Source: Temnopleurus reevesii
Lineage: Eukaryota > Echinodermata > Echinoidea > Temnopleuroida > Temnopleuridae
DNA: 38,316 nt
NCBI GenBank assembly: GCA_036244855.1
Contig: BQKZ01001832.1
Span: 39,749 to 78,064, forward strand
Direction of reading: 5' to 3'
Shown here: positions 30,940 through 38,316 of the stretch, one piece after another
Layout: every line of letters begins with the position of its first letter
Position numbering within the stretch: the first letter of the stretch is position 1
Position numbers and translations under genes: made by a program
Notes under the pieces: generated by a model
The model's database searches: none
Told to the model about the DNA's origin: nothing
Seen by the model: only the letters and a program-made list of their open reading frames with translations

Positions 30940-31125
30940 GGGGATGTTGTTCAAAAGTTGCAATTTATCGCAAGTTGGAGTTGATCTGAACGTGCAAATC
31001 AAAATCATTGTTTCATGTGCCTCTTGTTAGAAACGTATATCATGCACAAATGAAAATGCTCGTTAAAATTTGCAACTGATTTGCAGTTGATTTGCGATCA
31101 ATTGCAACTTTTGGATAGCACCCCC
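30940..31125. mobile_element. MITE, GGGGTGTTG family, copy C (right border)
   Basis: GGGGATGTTGTTCAAAAGTT at the left; CAATTGCAACTTTTGGATAG then CACCCCC at the right are inverse. The only copy of the three with the GCGATCAATTGCAAC right arm. Confidence 0.75.
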
Positions 31126-31658
31126 TTCCTCCTTTTCACCCTTTCACCCTCTATTCTCAATAGCAAAAAGACTTAGAAATATTTTTATGTACTCTTCTCG
31201 TTTTATACGTGCAATACATAGCTGAATGTACATCTTGTTTGAAGTTTTGTTACTTTTTGTTTGGAAATATGCTCTTTTAAAATTAGTAATATGTCAAATT
31301 GCACAACTTGTCCTATGAACACGTATAGATTTAGATAATAAAACGACACTTGGAAGACATTCAGTTGATTTTCTTGTCTTAGCTATTGCTTCCTCTTGAT
31401 AAGTACTTTTTGAAGGGGGGTGATCCATTGTTCATAGTATAGGAAGGGCTTCATGACATATGCTCTATCTTCGCACATTAAGCCTACAAAGTAAGCCAAC
31501 CCTAACCCTATCCCTTTCTAAATTATAATACCAGATTATTCGGACCAAAGTTTCATCATGATCCTAATAAGCTTGCTAGTGGCTTTCAACAAATTAGGAC
31601 CTGATTGATTTTTTAAGGAGCAGTATCAAATGTTTTTTTGTTTTGTTTGGATTCTGGG

Positions 31659-31787
31659 GCCCCAGTCACATAGAAGCCCGGAAGCAACACGATTCAACAT
31701 GACTCTTTGTTTAGATCATAGTTAGCTGCTTGCGAACAAAGAGTCGTGTTGAATCGTGTTGCTTCCAGGGTCCTATGTGACTGGGGC
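31659..31787. mobile_element. Palindromic MITE, GCCCCAGTCACATAG variant, first of a pair
   Basis: GCCCCAGTCACATAGAAGCC pairs with GGTCCTATGTGACTGGGGC; the loop contains TTTAGATCATAGTTAGCTGC. Nearly the same loop occurs in the next element 160 bp on. Confidence 0.85.
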
Positions 31788-31820
31788 TTTAGGTACTGAT
31801 CCCTGTAACTCTCTACTAAG

Positions 31821-31948
31821 ACCCCAGTCACGTAGAAGCCTGGAAGCAACACGATTCAACACAACTCTTTGTTTAGATCATAGTTAGCTGCCTGCGAACA
31901 AAGAGTCGTGTTGAATCGTGTTGCTTTCGGGGCCCCATGTGACTGGGA
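31821..31948. mobile_element. Palindromic MITE, GCCCCAGTCACATAG variant, second of a pair
   Basis: ACCCCAGTCACGTAGAAGCC pairs with GGGCCCCATGTGACTGGG. It differs from the first copy at about ten positions, so the pair arose by recent local duplication or conversion. Confidence 0.85.
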
Positions 31949-32137
31949 TTAATACAGTATCATACTTCAAACAAAAAAAGAACTTTACTAAAATATTAAT
32001 CATGATACTGTAAACAAAATATTCTTAAAAAAGAACACACATGAATCCATGATATTCATTCAGAAGGGATATTGTTATTTATTACACAAAGGCACACAAG
32101 AAAACAAAAACTAAAGAAACCATTAGTAATTTTGTCC

Positions 32138-32292
32138 GTGTTTTCACAAGGTGACAGGAGCCGGAGGTAATGGTTACACGAAATGTAATTAACACGTTGT
32201 TCAGTAGGATGCCAATTAAATTGGCGCTATGTTGGGATTTCTTTGTCTTCATGCAACAATACCCTTTGGCTCCCGTCACTTTGTGAAAACAC
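32138..32292. mobile_element. MITE with GTGTTTTCACAA ends
   Basis: GTGTTTTCACAAGGTGACAG and GGAGCC at the left are inverse to GGCTCCCGTCACTTTGTGAA and AACAC at the right, 155 bp in total. A minus-strand open frame over it is not a gene. Confidence 0.75.
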
Positions 32293-32364
32293 AAAAGATT
32301 TATCATACCCTGATCAATTCCCCTGATCAATATGCCACCGCCAGCATTGTAGAATTGGTCTAAT

Positions 32365-32492
32365 GCCCCGGTCACATAGGGCCCCGTAAGCAACACGATT
32401 CACCCCGACTCGTTGTTCTGAGGCAGTTAACTGTGAATTAACAAAGAGTCGGGTGAATAGTGTTGCTTCCGGGGTCCTATGTGACCAGAGCT
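32365..32492. mobile_element. Palindromic MITE, GCCCCGGTCACATAGG family
   Basis: GCCCCGGTCACATAGGGCCC and GGGTCCTATGTGACCAGAGC close a hairpin; the loop GAGGCAGTTAACTGTGAATT resembles that of the 22945 copy. Confidence 0.85.
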
Positions 32493-33790
32493 TAAAGGCC
32501 AATAATATCACATTAATTGCACATTGTAGGTGGATTCAAAGAGATAACTACATGTATCAGGTCACAAGAAGAGCACTTTAGGTCAATTTTATCGAAAGAC
32601 GTGGTTCTATAGACATACACAAATACACAATAGACATACACAAATATATCATTACAAATAAATGTGATATAATGAGATTTCTATCCCAGTTGATCATCGT
32701 TAAAAAAAGGTCTACTATGTGACTATGAAAATTATCTATTTTTTTAATGAGTAATCTTGTCCTATAGGGCTGAAAATAAAGAATAAATAAAGGTTTTGAC
32801 CATCAAAATTGCCTCATCATATCAGGAGTGAATTCCACAAATCTGGTCGCTAGCGAAAATTAGTCAGCATTGACTAATCCAATGAAAACCTTGAAATTAT
32901 AAACATTCAACATGAATTATTGCTAAACATCAAGTCATACATAAATCTCAATGTCACAGACATAGACATTTCACTAGACTTCACTTGCATAATGAACCCC
33001 TTTATAAGACATCACATTTCTTATGACATCATTCTACATTCTAAACAAATTGACACACACCACATGTGTATGTTTTATTTTGAAGGGAACTAAATTAAAC
33101 CAATATCTACTTCTGATATTTTTAAAAACTAAGGACAAACAAAGGAATATTCACACAATATCAAATATTTCAATATTTCAATATTTCAATTTCATCATAA
33201 GTATAATAGATTTTTAAATTGCTTGCATCCACAATAAACTAATCTTCAAGGTGAAATAGGATTAATTATACAAAACAAAAGTAGATTCTTGACACAGGAT
33301 TGGATAACTGTAAGTCACATGACTTTTAGGATGAAATATCTATTGCACACTGACACATAACAGCTGTGCAAACATTGAATATTGTCTCATTTTCTATGAA
33401 AACTTGAAATAATGACATCTGTTCTTTGATCAGAAATTCGTTCTTATTGATGGAGAGCATGCTTGGTTGTAGTCTGGTGGAAACTTTGTGCAACTAAATT
33501 TTGAGATCTCTAATTTGAAATTCATTAATTGAAATTTTGAGTGGAAAAGATTCAAATGCATAGATGTACTTTATATAATGATTTGTGTCACAGCCTCTGA
33601 ACAAAAAACAAATTACTGAACTGAAATATATGACACACAACTTCTAATAGATAAGCTATTCATAAAGACATTAATTCAAGTAACAATAAAAAATAAAGTA
33701 AACAATAAAAAACAAATAAGTATTCATTTTGCAGCATAAATACCCAAATTTTGGCCACATAATATAGAATATTCAACAAAAGTAACATTC
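32493..33790. other. AT-rich intergenic stretch
   Basis: No exon with usable splice sites, RNA gene or clear transposon was seen. A short CAATATTT repeat lies at 33165-33190. Confidence 0.4.
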
Positions 33791-34625
33791 TCATTCGACA
33801 CAATTTATCAGAGGCTAGAAGAATTGTAATAGAAACATGTGAGTGGTGCATCAAACCCTTAAGCAATAATCACATTGTAATGTACATGTAAATGAATCCG
33901 TTGCTATGCCAGGGATTTATTAATGTTTGTGTACTAGGCCCATGCTTGCATACCAATTCATCACACCACTGATAAATTGTGTCACTGAATAAGTAATTGA
34001 TTCTACAACAAAAAATGTCAGTTGCTTGAAGAAATGGCATATAAACATGGGATTGGTGCTTGAAACCCTGAAGCAACAATGACATCGTAACAAGTTAAAG
34101 TTCATGTAAATGAATCTGTCGTTATGTCAGGGGTTTCTTCAGGACTGCATTACAGCCCCATGCTTGTATTCCAATTCATCTCACCACTGAATATGCAAAT
34201 GATTCTACAAAAATATCAGTTGCTTGAAGAAATGGCATAGAAACATGAGATTGGTGCATGAAAACCCATAGCAGCAATCACATTGAAAAAATAAGCATAT
34301 GCTAGTGTATCTGTTGCTATGCCAGGGATTTATTAATGTTTGTGTACTAGGCCCATGCTTGAATACCAATTCATTACACCACTGATAAATTGTGTCGCTG
34401 AATATGCAATTGGTTCTACAAAAATGTCAGTTGCTTGAAGAAATGGCATAGAAATATGAGATTGCCGCATGAAACCCCACAACATTGAAATGTACCCATG
34501 TACATATCAGTGAATTTGTCGCTATGTCAGGAGTTTCTTTAGGGCTCTATAGCAACCCCATGTTTGCATTCCAATTCATCAAACAACTGATAAATTGTGT
34601 CGCTGAATATACAAATGATTCTACA
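33790..34625. repeat. Alternating A-B-A-B tandem repeat (~200-bp units)
   Basis: Unit marks (GT(T/C)G(C/T)TATG(C/T)CAGG) fall at about 33900, 34118, 34314 and 34509. Units 1 and 3 share TTTATTAATGTTTGTGTACT; units 2 and 4 share TTTCTT(C/T)AGG and CAGCCCCA/CAACCCCA. All share TGTCAGTTGCTTGAAGAAAT. The array starts 94 bp past the M16 stop codon, so it is probably 3'-UTR. Confidence 0.75.
34329..34334 (-). promoter_or_regulatory. Possible polyadenylation signal of the M16 gene
   Basis: AATAAA on the minus strand, about 385 bp after the stop codon and inside repeat unit A of the downstream array. The same hexamer recurs at 33916-33921 in the other A unit. Which is used cannot be told from sequence. 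Confidence 0.3.
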
Positions 34626-34718
34626 AAAAAAAATTATTATCTTCTATCCTGATTTTAACGAGGAGTATCTCCAAACTCATAACAATTCTTCAGCCTGTTG
34701 CCATGGAAATCATCATGT

Positions 34719-34770
34719 TTATCGCAGACCTTCCTCTAAGGATTCCATTACAGTGAGCTCACGATCAAAC
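34719..34770 (-). CDS. M16 gene terminal exon
   Basis: A 52-bp exon too short for routine ORF calling. Acceptor TTTATCCAG at 34771; one base completes the Gly codon, then [16 protein letters not shown] and TAA. The FxxELTVxxSLE ending is what this protein group has at its C-terminus, and the phase matches the donor at 35158. Confidence 0.85.
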
Positions 34771-37740
34771 CTGGATAAATGCAAAAAGAAATAAACTCTT
34801 GATTAAACTCTTGAAGTAAGATTTGTCTACAGTGATACTGATATTGAAAATACAAAACTAGATGAATCTTCGACCACGCGCAGTCAAAATCTATCAAAAA
34901 GCAATCAAAAAGATATTACCACTTCTCCTAAGCAATCAGAAATCAGAAACATTTTGGGTGATTTTTATAAATTTTGGCTACGTGACTGTATCTTATCAGT
35001 TCTTACTTGCAAGCTTACATACATGATTGAGCTACGTTTGAAAGAAATTGGTTCACAGTTAATGTGGTAATGTACAAAGCTATTCTGGGTGATTTTTACA
35101 ATATTTTTTTGCCATGTGACCTTTGACCCCCTGAACCCAAATTCTAATCCATTCTTACCCTTTAAATGCTTCCTTGACCTCAGCCACCTTTGATGACTGA
35201 CAACAGAGGGCGCACTTGGACTTGGTGGTGTCGAAGAGCGGTGCAAAGAACTTCTGTCCGACTCGCTTCAAGTCATCTACCGTCACCTTGGAGATGCTTT
35301 GTAGGAGTTTCCTATAAAACCATGGAAACAATAATTTTAATAGATATCTCAATAACTCCTTCATAATTAAATGACTGTGTCATGGAACCTGTATATCATT
35401 TAAGAGTTTTGCTTTAGAATTAGAGGGAGTTTGGATCCCACCACACACCTCCACTATTAGAATTTCCTTACAGGAGTTTCATTTACAAGTCCTGGACCCT
35501 ATTGCAAAAAAAGTTGCGTTTAAACGCAACTCAGAAAATTAAATGCAAGTCCTAAATATGTGCTCCTGATTGGTTGAAAATGGAGTTGCGTTAAATTTTT
35601 TGACTTGCGTTTAAATGCATCTTTTTATGCAATGGTCTACATTGTATGGGGCATTGTAGTCTGTATAGGACTACAATTGCATAAAAAGTTGCATAAAAAG
35701 TTGGGTTTAAACGCAAGTCAGAAAATTTAACGCAACTTCTTTTTCAACCAATCAGGAGCGTGTATTTAGGACTTGCGTTTAATTTTCTGAGTTGCGTTTA
35801 AAAGCAACTTTTTATGCAATAGGACCTGGTAGCCCTTGTCTATCACCTAAAAGACCCTGTAGTCTTAGTACATTTTATATAGGACCTCAAAGACTTGGTA
35901 CAACCTGTATGGGGAATCTTGGTCTACCAATTATAGGACCATGAAGTCTTGGTTCACTGTATACAGGACCTGTAAGTCTTGGTCTATCCTCTATGGGGCA
36001 TCGTAGTCTTGGTCTACCAATTATAGGACCATGAAGTCTTGGTTCACTGTATACAGGACCTGTAAGTCTTGGTCTATCCTCTATGGGGCATCGTAGTCTT
36101 GGTCTACCAGTTATAGGACCATGAAATCTTGGTCTACCCTATATAGGACCATGAAATCTTCGTCTACCCATATAAGGCCATTTTTCATACCTATTGTAAT
36201 CTTGGTCAACTTGGCGGAGGTAGTTCAGCATAGATTCATTAGACGTCGATGCGACAGTTTCTTCTCGTTCAATGATCTCATAAAGTACGCTACTGATAGC
36301 TGTCTCTATCTGATCAGAACCAAACTCTGTCTGACCAAGCAAATATCCCTCATTAAATTCTAGTTTAGGTCTACATTGTTTGTGACCTTATACATGCATT
36401 CTTGGTCTACCATATGCAGGACCTGCAAGTCTTGGTCTAGGATGTATAGGATCTAGTAGACCTTCCCTACCATGTACAGGACCCTGTAGTCTTAGTCCAT
36501 TTTGTATAGGATCTAGAAGATTTGGTCTACCCTATACATGGCATTGTAGTCTTAGTCTACCAGTCATAGAACCCTGAAGTCTTGGTCTACCCTGCATGTA
36601 ATGGGGCACTGTATTGGGGCACTGTAATGGGGCACTGAAGTCTCGGTCTACCAGTTATAGGACCATGAAATCTTGGTCTATCCTCTATGGGGCATCGTAG
36701 TCTTGGTCTACCAGTTATAGGACCATGAAATCTTGGTCTACCCTATATAGGACCATGAAATCTTCATCTACCCATATAAGGCCATTTTTCATACCTATTG
36801 TAATCTTGGTCAACATGGCGGAGGTAGTTCAGCATAGATTCATTAGACGTCGATGCGACAGTTTCTTCTCGTTCAATGATCTCATAAAGCACGCTACTGA
36901 TAGCTGTCTCTATCTGATCAGAACCAAACTCTGTCTGACCAAGCAAATATCCCTCATTAAATTCTAGTTTAGGTCTACATTGTTTGTGACCTTATACATG
37001 TATTCTTGGTCTACCATATGCAGGACCTGCAAGTCTTGGTCTAGGATGTATAGGATCTAGTAGACCTTCCCTACCATGTACAGGACCCTGTAGTCTTAGT
37101 CCATTTTGTATAGGATCTAGAAGATTTGGTCTACCCTATACATGGCATTGTAGTCTTAGTCTACCAGTCATAGAACCCTGAAGTCTTGGTCTACCCTGCA
37201 TGTAATGGGGCACTGTATTGGGGCACTGTAATGGGGCACTGAAGTCTCANAGGCCTGGAGTGGGAACAATGTCTTTGCACAAGTCCTTCAAAAAGAAAGA
37301 AAAAACTGGACAAATTCATATCACTTTCTATCGTCTATTCAACAGAATTTTGTGGAAGAACGTAAAACAATAGTCCTTAACTTTTAATGTTAAAACTTCT
37401 ATGAATACAACACAGCACAGAGTGTTTTATAGCCAGCCCTTATAGAGTCAATAAGAACGTACCACAATCTCCTTTGCTTGCTTGTATGCAGATACGACAT
37501 GTGTGCACTTGAAAAGCTGAAAGTACAGAAGACCTTCTTCAGGTCGAATGTACATGCTGTAGTGATAAGCAAATCCTAAACCGCGGATCTGACGCCACAT
37601 TGGACCCTGGAAAACAGAACAAAGATTCACAATTGTATATTAATAGATATATTCAGATGGACTATTGACAAACAGACATACAGACAGACAGAAAGATAGA
37701 TAGTTAGATAGATGGAAGGATATATGGATAGATAGTTAGT

Positions 37741-37771
<31 letters not shown>

Positions 37772-37875
37772 GTAGATAGATACATGGACAGATAGACAGA
37801 TGGACATATAGATAGATAGATAAATATATAGGTAGATAGATAGATAAATATATAGGTAGATAGATAGATAAATAT

Positions 37876-37918
<43 letters not shown>

Positions 37919-38270
37919 AATAGACAGAAATATATATAGATAGATAGACAGACAAATATAACAGATGGATAGATAGATAGATAGATGGATGGATAGATGG
38001 ATAGATAGATAGATTGATAGATAGATATATTGATTGATAGATAGATAGACAGAGAGATAGTTTAATGAATAGATAGATTGATAAATGGATAGATATATAG
38101 ATAACACGATAAATAGACAGATAGATAGATAAATGAATAGATTGATTGATTAATTGTTGATTGATTGATTGATTGATTGATAGAAATGTCTGTCAATTAC
38201 CTCAAAAGAACAGAGGCATTCCAAATAGACCATAAGAGGAGGGGGATCTTGATTGGAAAGGCTCTCTATG
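34719..38270 (-). CDS. M16 metalloprotease-family gene (C05D11.1-like), 3' part
   Basis: Five minus-strand exons join in phase: 38201-38270, 37463-37606, 36795-36952 or its copy 36191-36348, 35159-35311 and 34719-34770, with TAA at 34719-34721. They give about 191 C-terminal residues: [72 protein letters not shown] and [16 protein letters not shown]. This matches the C-terminal half of the large (about 1000-residue) M16 peptidase-like proteins named after C. elegans C05D11.1 (yeast relative YOL098C). These are zinc peptidases related to presequence protease. The catalytic inverted zinc motif HxxEH would lie upstream, outside the window, so whether the protein is active cannot be judged. The 3' neighbour is a tandem repeat; introns carry minisatellite and GATA repeats. 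Confidence 0.85.
35159..35311 (-). CDS. M16 gene exon, [14 protein letters not shown] block
   Basis: Acceptor GGTTTTATAG, donor AAAGG|GTAAGAA; 153 bp completing the split Arg and ending with two bases of Gly. Encodes [40 protein letters not shown] and [11 protein letters not shown]. The pattern xLLQxIxKVTxxDLxRVGxKY-xPLF is typical of the last M16 domain of this group. Confidence 0.9.
35494..35640. mobile_element. MITE with GTTGCGTTTAAACGCA arms, copy 2
   Basis: GGACCCTATTGCAAAAAAAG and TTGCGTTTAAACGCAACTCA pair with TTGACTTGCGTTTAAATGCA. Centre GATTGGTTGAAAA is an inverted CCAAT motif. M16 intron. Confidence 0.75.
35668..35827. mobile_element. MITE with GTTGCGTTTAAACGCA arms, copy 3
   Basis: Directly follows copy 2. 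CAATTGCATAAAAAGTTGCA pairs with AAGCAACTTTTTATGCAATA; centre TTCAACCAATCAGGAGC. Confidence 0.75.
35828..36190. repeat. ~30-bp intronic minisatellite (AGGACC...TCTTGGTCTACC)
   Basis: Degenerate units AGGACCATGAAGTCTTGGTC then TACCAGTTAT recur through the M16 intron up to the downstream exon copy; the same type of units fills 36353-36794 and 36953-37249 around the other copy. A ~90-bp block is exactly doubled at about 35920-36100. Confidence 0.8.
36191..36348 (-). CDS. M16 gene exon, downstream copy of duplicated exon (Gln variant)
   Basis: Same borders, length and phases as the copy at 36795-36952, with [11 protein letters not shown]. Only one copy can be used in a given mRNA: splicing both adds 158 bp, shifts the frame and meets a TAG 13 codons into the second copy (reading DICLVRQ onward). 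Either copy joins in phase to the next exon at 35311. Confidence 0.75.
36795..36952 (-). CDS. M16 gene exon, upstream copy of duplicated exon (His variant)
   Basis: 158 bp; acceptor AATGAG|GGATAT, donor AATAG|GTATGAA, phase 0 in and phase 2 out. Encodes [20 protein letters not shown], then [14 protein letters not shown] to [11 protein letters not shown]. It differs from the copy 604 bp downstream in transcription by one missense change (LRH here, LRQ there) and one silent change. An acceptor 18 bp further in is possible, but would remove GYLLGQ, which fits the family. Confidence 0.7.
37250..37250. other. Single-N assembly gap at the end of the exon duplication
   Basis: The N coincides with the right end of the duplicated block, so the duplication may come from joining overlapping contigs or haplotypes. 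Confidence 0.85.
37463..37606 (-). CDS. M16 gene exon, GPMWRQIRG block
   Basis: Exactly 48 codons between acceptor CTGTTTTCCAG and donor GTG|GTACGTT, phase 0 at both ends. [19 protein letters not shown] and RPEEGLLYF are hallmarks of this M16 subgroup; in related M16 domains this region includes substrate-facing Arg/Tyr residues. Confidence 0.88.
37690..38185. repeat. (GATA)n/(GATT)n microsatellite
   Basis: About 490 bp of GATA with GACA, AATA and GGAT variants, changing to GATT at 38150-38180. It fills the intron between the two most 5' M16 exons seen here. The Ile-Tyr-Leu-Ser open frames are repeat translation. Confidence 0.95.
38201..38270 (-). CDS. M16 gene exon, [10 protein letters not shown] block
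   Basis: Donor GAG|GTAATTG at 38200 is clear and leaves phase 0. The open frame reads [20 protein letters not shown] then SFE, which runs straight into GPMWR of the next exon. The acceptor is taken at CGCCTAG, giving 70 bp and requiring phase 2 before it. That end is less sure, since the upstream sequence is (CTAT)n microsatellite to the window edge. Confidence 0.7.
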
Positions 38271-38280
38271 CTAGGCGTAG

Positions 38281-38283
38281 ATT

Positions 38284-38316
<33 letters not shown>
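38281..38316. repeat. (GATA)n microsatellite at window edge
   Basis: A second GATA tract, in the same orientation, just upstream (in transcription) of the 70-bp M16 exon; it continues past the window. Confidence 0.95.

Larger units (their letters stand above)
27304..31125. repeat. 3.8-kb direct duplication, copy 2
   Basis: Second copy of 23490-27303, ending in MITE copy C (30940-31125), whose right end (GCGATCAATTGCAACTTTTG, then GATAGCACCCCC) is the original one. It contains the same open frames shifted by 3814 bp. Confidence 0.9.
36068..37249. repeat. Exon-containing direct duplication, offset 604 bp
   Basis: About 36068-36645 recurs at 36672-37249 with only a handful of changes (for example 36152/36756 and the two exon differences). 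Copy 2 stops at GAAGTCTC, immediately before CAN at 37250, while copy 1 continues with GGTCTACCAG. Confidence 0.9.

Noticed and set aside
32082..32511. Minus-strand open frames of 104 and 65 codons
   Set aside because: They overlap two MITEs (32138-32292 and 32365-32492).
37736..38107. Open frames of repeated Tyr-Leu-Ser-Ile
   Set aside because: Translations of the (GATA)n microsatellite in an M16 intron.

Overview
The window is intron-rich, AT-rich animal DNA crowded with short DNA transposons, tRNA-like SINE fragments, microsatellites and minisatellites. The two recognisable genes are animal types, and the tRNA-like SINE and palindromic MITEs look like those of echinoderms. My best guess is a sea-urchin-like echinoderm draft assembly; I recognise this from memory and have not searched it. 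There are three assembly gaps: single N's at 2552 and 37250, and a run at 18439-18560.

Gene 1 (+ strand, roughly 10.5-22.9 kb) is a TP53I11-like (p53-inducible protein 11) gene. Five introns at 17567-22698 splice in phase into a four-helix membrane protein ending at 22886. A possible first coding exon lies 6.9 kb upstream at 10532-10587. Its introns hold (GAT)n, (GA)n and (ATC)n tracts, a poly-C gap and several MITEs. Gene 2 (- strand, from the right edge down to 34719) is the 3' end of an M16 metalloprotease-family gene of the C05D11.1-like group: five coding exons give about 191 C-terminal residues and a stop. One exon (158 bp) is present twice in a 604-bp-offset duplication that ends exactly at an N.

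Region by region: 1-10500 has no convincing gene, but holds tandem repeats, MITEs (some with clean target-site duplications and paralogous empty sites), a SINE and a large degenerate AT-rich array. 10500-22900 is the TP53I11-like gene. 22900-31130 is a MITE followed by a 3.8-kb direct duplication, each copy carrying a 67-bp satellite array; the junction is a chimeric MITE. 31130-33790 is intergenic with four hairpin MITEs. 33790-34625 is an alternating A-B-A-B repeat just beyond the M16 stop codon. 34719-38316 is the M16 gene with minisatellite and GATA-repeat introns.

The two genes are not functionally linked; they converge on the satellite-rich interval. The strongest leads are the chimeric-MITE duplication, the duplicated exon that cannot be spliced in twice without a frameshift, and several datable transposon insertions into tandem repeats.
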